From: JAIRVZ01 sp031553755
GTDB taxonomy: Bacteria; Bacteroidota; Bacteroidia; Bacteroidales; Azobacteroidaceae
Length of the DNA: 64,000 nt
Assembly (NCBI GenBank): GCA_031553755.1
Contig: JAVBKZ010000039.1
Location: 14,413-78,412 of the forward strand
Reading direction: 5' to 3'
Position numbers and translations under genes: made by a program. The notes under the pieces were generated by a model that did not search any database, was not told the DNA's origin, and worked only from the letters and a program-made list of their open reading frames with translations. Below are positions 53,203 through 62,180 of this stretch, piece by piece. Each line of letters begins with the position of its first letter. Positions within the stretch are counted from its first letter, which is position 1.

Positions 53203-56200
53203 TTACCTGCCAATTTCAACCCATCCGCTCGTTGTTTTCGCATACGTTTTTGTATCATACATCGCTTCGCATTGGATAGCTGGTAAAATGAATTTTCCGG
53301 CGTAAGCAGCTTGTAGCCTGACCGTAAATGTTTTTGATTGACTTCTTAATAAATCGAAATAAGTGAATATCCTGTCGTCACGAATATCCTGATAAGTATA
53401 ATTTTTATTTGTAGTTTCGTTACCTTCAAGATTTTCCATTCGTTCATTCGAAATTTCCCAACCCGAAGGAATAATTTGAGTCAATGCCAAATCGGTATAA
53501 TCGTTACTTCCGCTTATGTTGGAAACTTTAACAATGGCCTTGAAATCCGTTCCTTGTTTTAAATTTTTAATATCCAGATGATTACCTGACAAATCAACGT
53601 ATGTTATATCTAATTTCAAATTATTGGAAATTTCAGGAGAAACATCGTTTACCGGCTGTGATTTGGTTGTAAACGAAACGTATAAATCTCCTCGACTTAT
53701 ATTTTTCAATACGACATTTCCAGTTAACGAATTAAAAGGAATATCTAATTGATAAACCGCTTGGGCTGTTTTAACGGGAGGATTTGTTTTTCCGTTCAAG
53801 GACCACTCGAATTCAATCATTCCTTTTGATGCTTTTTCAGCGAGTTTAGCCATTGCCAACAGCGAATATGCTGTTGTCTGTGTAGAAAAATAATTTTCAG
53901 AAGATAAATTCAGGGATACAATTTTCGCTTGTCCGTAAGCTTTTTGCAGATTACCAATCAATACGAGTGTTTCCAGAATCATGGCTTCGTCCCTATAAGA
54001 AGAGCCATAAGTCGAATTATTCAACGAATAATCATCAATAGTCGTATTCGCGTTGAAAATCAACTCGTTAGCAACCTTTGTCTTTCCATTGACGGCATAA
54101 GCGGCAGCCAATCTCCATATTGCTTGGTTAGAAAGTGATTTCATTTCTTTCATTCTGTTCATCGCTCCTAATTCAGCATTTCCTGAAAGCGCTAACGTAT
54201 ACAACCTGTATGCTTGTTCTAAATCCTGTTGATAATAAAGATACCTGCCTCCTGAGTGACTATATGTCCAGTTTTGAGCAGATTTTTTCTGGTAATTTAT
54301 CCAACGGTTGATGACATTTTGGTTCACATCGTAACCTTTCTTTTTAGCCTCGAGCAAGAAATGTCCTGCATACGAAGTGATCCATGAATTTACATCCTGA
54401 TTTCCGGGCCAATACATAAATCCTCCATTTTGAAATTGACGGCCGTAAAGTCGCTTAATGGCTTCCCTTATATTTGTTTTATTGGTGGCAAGCTCTTTTT
54501 CCGACATTTCTTTGAAATCTCCGGCGTAAAGTAAGGGGAAAGCTTTCGAAACCAATTGCTCGGTACAGGAATGTTCATACGACATCAGGTAGTCGAAACG
54601 GCGGTTCAAATCGACCGAAGGAATGCGGGAAATTTCCATTTTCACCCAGTTTTCATTCGACTTTCCTGTTAACTCATATTCAAACGTTTCTTCTTGAGAA
54701 GAAGATACTAATTTACTTACATTCGTAATTAACGGCGGATTCGGATTCCTCACTTGTATTTCTATTGTTTCGCTTGCCGTATGTCCGTCTCCTGAAGCTG
54801 AAACCTTAATTTTTTCAACACCTGTTTTTTGTCCGGTTTTCAATGTAAAATAAACCATTTCATCTCCGGTTTTCGCGAATTTTATTGCTTGGGAAGCATT
54901 GCCTGAAACTGAAGATAATCCGGATGTTTCAACTTTAATACTTACATTTTTCACCGATGATTCCATCGCGAATACGTTGACCGGAAGCATGATTTCTTCC
55001 CCTACACTTACCACACGAGGCAATGTAGGCAATATCATCAACGGATTTTTTACTGACACTGTTTTTTCGGCATTGCCATAAGCGCCGTCTTGAGCAGCGA
55101 CAACCATCACACGCACAGAACCCACATACATCGGCAATTGAAGTTTATGCGCTTTTGTTTCTCCTTTTTTCAATTGAAACGGTCCCATAAACTTCACAAC
55201 AGGTTTGAAACGGTTGGCTTTCGCATCGGAAGGTTTCAATGCCTCATCCCCTCCGATAGAAAACAGAGATGAAAATTTACTTCCATAAGCTCCAATTACA
55301 TAGTCATACATGTCCCATGTTTTTATTCCGATGGCTTCGCGGGCATAGAACTCGTTCCAAGGATTTGGCGTTTTGAAAGCTGTCAAATCTAACAATCCTT
55401 CATCTACAATAGCTAAGGTGTAGGTCATCGGTCGTCCTGATTTTTCATTAACATTGACAACAAATTCCTTCTCCGGACGTAATGTTTCCGGCATCTTAAT
55501 TTGAGGTTCGAGCTTTGAGTTTTTATTTTCTACCATTACGGGTAAAACTCCATACATCCGGATTGGTAAATTGTTTACCGTTTGCGCATGAGGTTGGAGC
55601 AAACTGATATGAATATAGAAGTTTGGCGACATTTCTTCCGTTACTTTGAACACATATTTGGTGTCTTTTTCTTTTGATACTTCAATCCATTCGCGTTTTA
55701 GAACAGCACTTCCGTTTTCGAGAGCAATTAATGCTCTTCCTCCTGCCGATTGAGGAATAATTACGGTCACATTTTCTCCTACCTGATAAGATTCTTTATC
55801 TGTTGAAAACGACAACATGGTTAATCCTGAAGGATCTTTCTTTTCGGAACGACCACGCCATTCGGGCCAGTCGACATAAATAACTTGTCCCGTAGCATGA
55901 CCGCTTTCCCTGTCTTTCACATAAATAAAGTAACGTCCCCATTCGGGATAATTGATTTGGAAAGAAGCAGTTGTTTTTCCGTTTATCGTAGCTAATTTTT
56001 CTTCTACAACCGGACTTATTGAAGTATTATCAATATAAGAATCTAACGACTCTCCATTGTTTTCCCACCACCAATTCCATTTTAATTTATAAACACGGTA
56101 ATCAAGATTCTGACGATTGATCGGTTTTCCTTCGGAAGTAAGGGTTACTATATCAAAAGTGTATTTTTTATCCGTTTCTAAATAATCATATTTGCTATTT

Positions 56201-58779
56201 TGATTAAAATTAATTCCTACATAAGAAGTGAAAGGAGCATAGGGAACTGATTGTATGTATGTGCTGACATCTCCTCCTTGTTCAAAAACCCTGGATGTGA
56301 AAGTTGCTTGTAACATTCCGGGAGCATTTGACGCTTGTGGCAATTTGAAGTTGAAATTTACCCGTCCTTCGTCATTGAGATTTCCTTTAAATATTTCAGT
56401 TTTATCGAAGTAAAAAGATGTAGCGGGATTGTTGAATATGTATTTTTCATATCCTTTAAACTGGTTATTCGATTTCGACAACGACATTTCAACAGTCGCT
56501 TTCAATCCGCGAGCTGTGGCTCCGGTCAGCCATTGAGAAAATAAATTCAACGAAATATTCTCCTTATACGCTTCTATTTTGTTTCCCGGTATATTCAAAT
56601 TGATTTTCAACCGGTTAGGTTTAACTGTTTCAATTCTCAAAGATTTATGAAAAGCAGCACCTCCGATTTTCACGTAAGCGTTCCATGTACCTGTTAAATC
56701 GTTGGCATCTGTGGGAATATTGAAAGTATAAAAACCGTTAATTCCATTAGTCGATATCTGCTTAGTATAAAACTGGTTGCGCGGAGTATAAATTTCTAAC
56801 GTAACAGGATGTTTTTCGGGAATTTTCTTTATTCTGTCTTCCAAAATAAATCCGATATGCAAAGTATCTCCCGGACGCCAAACTCCTCGTTCGCCGAATA
56901 CATACCCTTTGAGTCCTTTTTGTGTTTCTTTTCCACCTACATCAAAACGGCTTAAGGAATTTTCTTCTCCATCTACCAAACGCAGATATCCCACGTCTTT
57001 TCCTGAAACGGATTTTATTACGAAAGGTTTTCCTTTCAAATCAAGCGCGACAAAACCGTCACTATCCGTTTTGCCGGAACCTATTTCCTGTAGTTGATAA
57101 TTATAGACTTTAACTTCCGCTCCTTTTACCGGATTGGTTGTTAAAATATCGCTTACCGCTACCCAAAGTTTCTTATCCGAATTTCCTTTTACAATTAAAC
57201 CTAAATTAGATGCCAAAACATTACACGCTACCTGTGTATTTTCAGAAAGCATATAATATGATGGTTTGCAAGGATCTCCTGTTTCTTCCCAGTTGTATAA
57301 ATCCCAATCATAATTTCCCTGGCTCCAATAGTAAGGACGAGGTTCATCCCAAGTAGCTTCGTCTAATTCGTCAATACCTTCCGGAGTTAATGATAACATT
57401 TCGGAAGAAACCGGTAATACGGATGTTGAGGATTCTTCCTGGCAAGGATAAACGGCGTATTCTTTTTTAAACGACATTTCTATCCTGTAAATAGCTCCCG
57501 GTTCTTGTTTTATTATTTTAGATAAATCGAGAGAAAAATCGTTCCAACGGTTTAATTGTTTAGCCGCGTCTTGGTCTAATCTCAATGTTTGTTTGTAAAT
57601 CAATCTTCCGGAACGGCGAAGTTCATCACCCGATGTAAACCGGTTTGTTTGTAAAAACATCAGGATATTCGATTCATAAATCCGGATAATTTTCAGGTCA
57701 ATCGCCCTCAGATTAACAGCTTTAAAAGGAAGAATCAGGTTTTTAGAATCAGGCAGAATCATTCCGTTTCCACTTAATTCGATTTTGGGGTTTAATGATT
57801 CGACAGACAATGATATAACAGAGCCTGACTGTAATGTTTTTTCATCAAAACTTTTTACCGATTCATCTATATCGACAGTAATTTCTTTGAGGTTATTTTT
57901 TTCAAAAAATATTTTGACCTTATTGTCTGTAATTTGATAAACATAATCCGATATTTCGGGAATTTCTATCAATCCGTGTAAATCCTGATATTCCGATAAA
58001 GGGTCTGAAAATAAGAGTTGAATACCGCTTTCCGGTTCATCAATGGTTTTTGCCGATAATAATTTGAATTCGTTTAATTTAGGTATTAAAATCGTTTTTT
58101 CGATTTCTTTGTCTGAATCAACAGGTTTCCCCGACATTTCAATTTTTAATTCCATGTCGGAATTTGTTCTCTGTAAATTATCCACCGTAAAAATATAATT
58201 CCGGGAATCTTCTCCGGGATTGATTTTAACGGAATAAGAATCATTTTCTTTCCAATCAACCTCAAACATTTTCCTGACTTTTTCAATATCCGTTGCATCG
58301 CTGAATTTAATTTTACCCGAAACTTTGGCGATTTTATTATTTTGAGAAGAGACTATATAATCTTCCGAATCAATCAAAAAATTCTGTTCCATTACTCTGA
58401 ACGAGAACGCAAATTCGTTCAATTTTTCATCAACAGGAAGAACTTTTCCTAATTTGAATTTAGAGTTGTAAATAGTTCCTCTTTTTAATTGTCCCGAATC
58501 GGGAACAAATTCTACGGTATTATTACTTATCCAATAGGCTTTTCCTTTAAGAGAAGGAGAAAATTCGAATAATTTTTCTTTAATTTCGGATTGAAGTTCA
58601 ACAACTGGTAAATTTTGCGTAAACTGAATCCTGATGGCAGATTGAGAAGATACAAGTCCACCGGTATAGGCGGAAATATAGGGTGCGAATTCTAAGGAAG
58701 GTTTGATTTCTTTGTTGTTTTTACAGGAAAAACAGAATAACAAAACAAGTATTAACGGAAAAAAACTTCTTTTCATCAC
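53203..58779 (-). CDS. Bacterial alpha-2-macroglobulin family lipoprotein
   Basis: A 1858-residue periplasmic or surface protease trap. Lipobox CFSC near residue 18-19. MG-like beta domains fill the N-terminal half; the A2M core (VWRPGDTLHIGF; later VRVMVVAAQDGAYGNAEKTVSVKNPLMILPTLPRVVSVGEE) leads to the thioester motif CTEQ at Cys1405, in HSCTEQLVSKAFP, then alpha-toroid helices (GGFMYWPGNQDVNSWITSYAGHFLLEA) and a terminal receptor-like beta domain. Many bacteria pair this gene with penicillin-binding protein pbpC, but here none follows; an efflux operon is next. Confidence 0.92.
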   Translation of the reverse strand: MMKRSFFPLILVLLFCFSCKNNKEIKPSLEFAPYISAYTGGLVSSQSAIRIQFTQNLPVVELQSEIKEKLFEFSPSLKGKAYWISNNTVEFVPDSGQLKRGTIYNSKFKLGKVLPVDEKLNEFAFSFRVMEQNFLIDSEDYIVSSQNNKIAKVSGKIKFSDATDIEKVRKMFEVDWKENDSYSVKINPGEDSRNYIFTVDNLQRTNSDMELKIEMSGKPVDSDKEIEKTILIPKLNEFKLLSAKTIDEPESGIQLLFSDPLSEYQDLHGLIEIPEISDYVYQITDNKVKIFFEKNNLKEITVDIDESVKSFDEKTLQSGSVISLSVESLNPKIELSGNGMILPDSKNLILPFKAVNLRAIDLKIIRIYESNILMFLQTNRFTSGDELRRSGRLIYKQTLRLDQDAAKQLNRWNDFSLDLSKIIKQEPGAIYRIEMSFKKEYAVYPCQEESSTSVLPVSSEMLSLTPEGIDELDEATWDEPRPYYWSQGNYDWDLYNWEETGDPCKPSYYMLSENTQVACNVLASNLGLIVKGNSDKKLWVAVSDILTTNPVKGAEVKVYNYQLQEIGSGKTDSDGFVALDLKGKPFVIKSVSGKDVGYLRLVDGEENSLSRFDVGGKETQKGLKGYVFGERGVWRPGDTLHIGFILEDRIKKIPEKHPVTLEIYTPRNQFYTKQISTNGINGFYTFNIPTDANDLTGTWNAYVKIGGAAFHKSLRIETVKPNRLKINLNIPGNKIEAYKENISLNLFSQWLTGATARGLKATVEMSLSKSNNQFKGYEKYIFNNPATSFYFDKTEIFKGNLNDEGRVNFNFKLPQASNAPGMLQATFTSRVFEQGGDVSTYIQSVPYAPFTSYVGINFNQNSKYDYLETDKKYTFDIVTLTSEGKPINRQNLDYRVYKLKWNWWWENNGESLDSYIDNTSISPVVEEKLATINGKTTASFQINYPEWGRYFIYVKDRESGHATGQVIYVDWPEWRGRSEKKDPSGLTMLSFSTDKESYQVGENVTVIIPQSAGGRALIALENGSAVLKREWIEVSKEKDTKYVFKVTEEMSPNFYIHISLLQPHAQTVNNLPIRMYGVLPVMVENKNSKLEPQIKMPETLRPEKEFVVNVNEKSGRPMTYTLAIVDEGLLDLTAFKTPNPWNEFYAREAIGIKTWDMYDYVIGAYGSKFSSLFSIGGDEALKPSDAKANRFKPVVKFMGPFQLKKGETKAHKLQLPMYVGSVRVMVVAAQDGAYGNAEKTVSVKNPLMILPTLPRVVSVGEEIMLPVNVFAMESSVKNVSIKVETSGLSSVSGNASQAIKFAKTGDEMVYFTLKTGQKTGVEKIKVSASGDGHTASETIEIQVRNPNPPLITNVSKLVSSSQEETFEYELTGKSNENWVKMEISRIPSVDLNRRFDYLMSYEHSCTEQLVSKAFPLLYAGDFKEMSEKELATNKTNIREAIKRLYGRQFQNGGFMYWPGNQDVNSWITSYAGHFLLEAKKKGYDVNQNVINRWINYQKKSAQNWTYSHSGGRYLYYQQDLEQAYRLYTLALSGNAELGAMNRMKEMKSLSNQAIWRLAAAYAVNGKTKVANELIFNANTTIDDYSLNNSTYGSSYRDEAMILETLVLIGNLQKAYGQAKIVSLNLSSENYFSTQTTAYSLLAMAKLAEKASKGMIEFEWSLNGKTNPPVKTAQAVYQLDIPFNSLTGNVVLKNISRGDLYVSFTTKSQPVNDVSPEISNNLKLDITYVDLSGNHLDIKNLKQGTDFKAIVKVSNISGSNDYTDLALTQIIPSGWEISNERMENLEGNETTNKNYTYQDIRDDRIFTYFDLLRSQSKTFTVRLQAAYAGKFILPAIQCEAMYDTKTYAKTTSGWVEIGR

Positions 58780-58802
58780 CTTAAATTATTTATTTCGAAT
58801 TA

Positions 58803-58831
58803 TTTTGATTTAAACGTAAAGTAAATCAAAA
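58803..58831. repeat. AT-rich hairpin between YceI-like and A2M genes
   Basis: Perfect 10-bp stem TTTTGATTTA/TAAATCAAAA with a 9-nt loop, 24 bp upstream of the A2M start. No T-run follows; could be an operator or a weak attenuator. Confidence 0.4.
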
Positions 58832-58900
58832 CATTTGAAATATAATGTGAAAAAAAGAAGTTTTTTGAACTGTATTTTATAAAAATCAATAATATGGAAT

Positions 58901-59557
58901 TCAGGAAGGATTCGCGACTACTTCCATGTAAAGAACTATATTATCGCTAACTAACGAGTTTTTTAAATCCTTTACTATATTTTTATTTTTATTGATTCCC
59001 CATTTAGATCGGTCCATTGAAAACGTTTCGGTACACAATTTAACTTGTGTTCCTTCTTTTTTAACCATCGCGTTGAATGTTATATTTTTCGCGATTCCTT
59101 TCAACTCAAGATTTCCACTGACACGGACATTCAAACTATCTTCCAGTTCTGATAATTCTTCTACATGGGTGATGATAAATTTTCCTTCGGGATATTGTTC
59201 AACATCGAAAAAAATAGGACTTTTTAATTGTTCTATCAGTAGGGAATTCATGTTTTCATCAATAATGTCTTCACAAACAAAAGAATTCATATCTAAAATT
59301 AATTCTCCCGATTTAACTTTATTTTCCTCAATATAAAATTCTCCACCTTTAATCTTTAATGTCCCGAAATGTTCGGATCCGGTTGTTTCATACCGATGCC
59401 ATTTTACCGCTGAAAGTTGAGGTTCAATTAACATTCTGACATTGGTTTCTTCAGCGGGCATTTGTGCCTCTGAAATAATTGCTTTTTTTTCCGTAGAATG
59501 CGTGCATGAGTTTATGAATAAGACAATTAGCGGTAAAAAATAATAGATCGATTTCAT
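58901..59557 (-). CDS. YceI-like lipoprotein (copy 1)
   Basis: 218 residues with lipobox INSC (Cys18). The YceI lipocalin-like fold is visible: SAVKWHRYETTGSEHFGTLKIKGGEFYIEENKVKSGELILDMNSF, then LKSPIFFDVEQYPEGKFIITHVE, VSGNLELKGIAKNITFNAMV and DRSKWGI. YceI proteins bind isoprenoid-like lipids, which is inferred here from family only. Close paralogue of the next upstream gene. A TATTTTTG promoter-like box lies at 59588-59595. Confidence 0.86.
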   Translation of the reverse strand: MKSIYYFLPLIVLFINSCTHSTEKKAIISEAQMPAEETNVRMLIEPQLSAVKWHRYETTGSEHFGTLKIKGGEFYIEENKVKSGELILDMNSFVCEDIIDENMNSLLIEQLKSPIFFDVEQYPEGKFIITHVEELSELEDSLNVRVSGNLELKGIAKNITFNAMVKKEGTQVKLCTETFSMDRSKWGINKNKNIVKDLKNSLVSDNIVLYMEVVANPS

Positions 59558-59587
59558 AAAATTATATAATTTTAACCTAATTTTTCA

Positions 59588-59595
59588 CAAAAATA
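59588..59595 (-). promoter_or_regulatory. -7 promoter box upstream of YceI-like copy 1
   Basis: Minus-strand TATTTTTG, 31 bp before the start, fits TAnnTTTG. No clear -33 element. Confidence 0.4.
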
Positions 59596-59665
59596 TATAA
59601 AATTACGAATTAAGAGATATAAAAATGAAGAAAAATTAAAAATATTTTTTCTCTTAAGAATAAAG

Positions 59666-60334
59666 TCAGTCTGGTTTCGCAACTATTTCAACATATATTC
59701 CAATATCATGATAGCAAAGTGAATTCTTGAATCCTTTAACAATATTTTTTTTAACATGATTGATTTTCCATTTTGTCCGGTCTATTGAAAAATATTGAGA
59801 TTTCGCTTTATAAAAATCAGATAAAAACACATTGTTTTTTTTCTTTATTATAGCATTGAATGTTATGTTTTTTGTAATTCCTTTTAATTCTAAATTTCCA
59901 CTTATAGAAACATCTAAATAATTAAAACCAAAAGAATTAGTCCGTGATTTTGTAATAACAAATTTTCCTTCGGGATATTTTTTAGTATCAAAAAAATCGG
60001 GACTTTTTAGATATTGAATATATTTTTCGTTTTTGTTTTTATCAATGATATTTTCACAGATAATAGAATTCATATCAATAATAAAAACACCTCCCACCAA
60101 TTGATTATCTTCGATATATAACTCTCCTCTTTTGAACCTCAATATTCCGAAATTCATTTTAATGGGTTTGTATCCTTTCCAACAAATGGCAGAAAGCGTA
60201 TAGTCTATTGTTAATAGTTTTCCTGAAGCCGGAGGTATTCTTTGAGGATCAGAAATTATCACTTTATTTTTAGGAGGTCTAACGCATGTACATAAGAATA
60301 GCGTAAGCGTTAAAAAAACACAAAACTTTTTCAT
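59666..60334 (-). CDS. YceI-like lipoprotein (copy 2)
   Basis: 222 residues, lipobox LCTC (Cys17). Same domain order as copy 1, with matching blocks (FGILRFKRGELYIEDNQLVGGVFIIDMNSI, LKSPDFFDTKKYPEGKFVITKS, ISGNLELKGITKNITFNAII, SIDRTKWKI). It is richer in Lys/Asn/Ile codons than its neighbour. A tandem duplication, now diverged; the 108-bp gap has its own promoter box for copy 1. Confidence 0.85.
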   Translation of the reverse strand: MKKFCVFLTLTLFLCTCVRPPKNKVIISDPQRIPPASGKLLTIDYTLSAICWKGYKPIKMNFGILRFKRGELYIEDNQLVGGVFIIDMNSIICENIIDKNKNEKYIQYLKSPDFFDTKKYPEGKFVITKSRTNSFGFNYLDVSISGNLELKGITKNITFNAIIKKKNNVFLSDFYKAKSQYFSIDRTKWKINHVKKNIVKGFKNSLCYHDIGIYVEIVAKPD

Positions 60335-60425
60335 AATTACAACAATTAATAATTCTAAATACGTCTTTCAATTTAAAAACACTTTAAAACTATTTTTTGT
60401 TGATAATTGAGATAAAAGTTTAATA

Positions 60426-60446
60426 GTGGACGAGTTATGAGTTATA
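60426..60446. repeat. Solo tandem-unit arm downstream of the ABC-F gene
   Basis: A GTGGACGAGTTATGAGTTATA stretch resembling one arm of the element B/G family, about 15 bp after the ABC-F stop, without a visible inverted partner. Confidence 0.4.
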
Positions 60447-60460
60447 AATTGTCTAAAAAT

Positions 60461-62074
60461 TTATCGGTACAGTTTTTTTCTTTGTTCTTTGATTTCTTCA
60501 GATGTTATGTAGTCATCGTAATCCATGATTTTATCAATGATTCCGTTGGGAGTTAATTCTATAACCCGGTTACATACGGTTTGAATAAATTCATGGTCGT
60601 GACTTGCCATCAAAATGTTGCCTTTAAAATTTTTCAAAGTATTGTTAAATGCTTGTATAGATTCCAAATCAAGGTGATTGGCGGGAGAGTCGAGTACCAT
60701 GCAATTGGCATTCTTCAACATCATGCGGGCAATCATGCAACGCATTTTTTCACCTCCGGAAAGTACACTGGCTTTTTTCAATACTTCTTCTCCCGAAAAC
60801 AACATTTTTCCGAGATAACCTTTCAGGTAAACTTCGTGTGTATCTTCCGAAAATTGCGCGATCCATTCGACTAAGTTTATGTCTGTATCAAAGAACGTTG
60901 AATTATCAAGCGGAAGATAGGCTGTCGTTATGGTTTGTCCCCATTCAAAAGTTCCTTCATCAGCTTTGACTTCTTCGTTGATGATGCGGAAAAAAGTAGT
61001 CATCGCGCGAGGGTCTCGTGACAGGAAAATAATTTTATCGTCTTTTTCCACATTAAAAGATACGCTTTTGAAAAGGGTTTCTCCTTCAATGCTCGCGGCA
61101 AGTCCGTTGACTTCCAGTATTTTGTTTCCGGTTTCGCGTGAAGGTGTAAAAATAATGCCGGGATACTTACGTGAAGATGGTTGAATTTCTTCAACATTCA
61201 ATTTTTCCAACATTTTTTTGCGGCTTGTAGTTTGTTTGGATTTGGCTACATTGGCGCTAAAACGGCGGATAAATTCTTCTAGTTCTTTTTTCTTTTCTTC
61301 GGCTTTTTTGTTTTGTTGTTGTTGTTGGCGAAGCGCTAACTGACTCGATTCATACCAAAATGAATAATTTCCTGAAAATAATTTGATATTGCCATAATCA
61401 ATATCTACGGTATGCGTACAGACGGAATCCAAAAAGTGGCGGTCGTGAGATACAACTAAAACAGTATTTTCAAATTCTGCCAAATAGTTTTCGAGCCACA
61501 TCACAGTTTCCAAATCAAGGTCGTTGGTTGGCTCATCAAGTAAAAGATTGTCGGGTTTTCCGAATAAAGCTTGCGCCAACAAGACACGCACTTTTTCATT
61601 TCCACTCAAATCTTTCATCAACATATAATGTTTGTCTTCTTTGATACCAAGTCCGCTTAATAAAGATGCTGCGTCACTTTCAGCGTTCCAACCTTCAAGT
61701 TCGGCGAATTTTTCCTCCAATTCGGCGGCGCGTACTCCATCTTCATCGCTGAAATCGGATTTGGCATACAAAGCGTCTTTTTCTTTAGTTATATCCCAAA
61801 GGACGGTATGTCCTTGTAAAACAGCATCCAATACAGTACATTCATCAAAAGCGAAGTGGTCTTGTCTCAATACCGAAAGTCGTTCGCCGGGTCCAAAAGA
61901 AACTTTTCCTGAACTCGGATCCAAATCTCCGCTCAAAGCACGGAGAAAAGTCGACTTTCCCGCTCCATTCGCTCCTATTATGCCATAACAATTTCCGGGT
62001 ATAAATTTCAAATTTACATCCTGAAATAAAACTCTTTTTCCAAACTGAATGCCTAAATTGCTTACTGTAATCAT
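60461..62074 (-). CDS. ybiT: ABC-F family ATPase, YbiT-like
   Basis: Soluble ribosome-associated translation factor with two ABC domains and no membrane part. Walker A GANGAGKST at 34-42, linker signatures LSGNEKVR and LSGGEKMR, Walker B DEPTNDLD (first) and DSPANHLD (second). The inter-domain linker (LALRQQQQQNKKAEEKKKELEEFIRRF) is the P-site tRNA-interaction helix. 537 residues and the opening MITVSNLGIQFGKRVLFQDVN match YbiT. Its leader contains hairpin element N. Confidence 0.9.
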   Translation of the reverse strand: MITVSNLGIQFGKRVLFQDVNLKFIPGNCYGIIGANGAGKSTFLRALSGDLDPSSGKVSFGPGERLSVLRQDHFAFDECTVLDAVLQGHTVLWDITKEKDALYAKSDFSDEDGVRAAELEEKFAELEGWNAESDAASLLSGLGIKEDKHYMLMKDLSGNEKVRVLLAQALFGKPDNLLLDEPTNDLDLETVMWLENYLAEFENTVLVVSHDRHFLDSVCTHTVDIDYGNIKLFSGNYSFWYESSQLALRQQQQQNKKAEEKKKELEEFIRRFSANVAKSKQTTSRKKMLEKLNVEEIQPSSRKYPGIIFTPSRETGNKILEVNGLAASIEGETLFKSVSFNVEKDDKIIFLSRDPRAMTTFFRIINEEVKADEGTFEWGQTITTAYLPLDNSTFFDTDINLVEWIAQFSEDTHEVYLKGYLGKMLFSGEEVLKKASVLSGGEKMRCMIARMMLKNANCMVLDSPANHLDLESIQAFNNTLKNFKGNILMASHDHEFIQTVCNRVIELTPNGIIDKIMDYDDYITSEEIKEQRKKLYR

Positions 62075-62148
62075 TATAAATTGAAAATTGAAAGTGGAGA
62101 ACTGAGGATGGAGAATTTGAAATTTAACTTCAATTCTCCATTCTCCAT
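62075..62148. repeat. Tandem-unit hairpin element N in the ABC-F leader
   Basis: Left arm about 62079-62119 and right arm about 62129-62148 are GAGAATT/GGAGAAT-type heptamers like C, E and I. It lies between the promoter box (62163-62170) and the ATG, so it would be in the 5' untranslated region with its end 1-5 nt from the start codon. Confidence 0.72.
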
Positions 62149-62162
62149 TTTTTATAAGGGCG

Positions 62163-62170
62163 CAAAGGTA
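62163..62170 (-). promoter_or_regulatory. -7 promoter box for the ABC-F gene
   Basis: Minus-strand TACCTTTG followed by C, fits TAnnTTTG. Located 11 bp after the rsmF stop codon, giving a leader of about 85 nt that contains the whole of hairpin N. Confidence 0.6.
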
Positions 62171-62180
62171 CGGATTCTTT

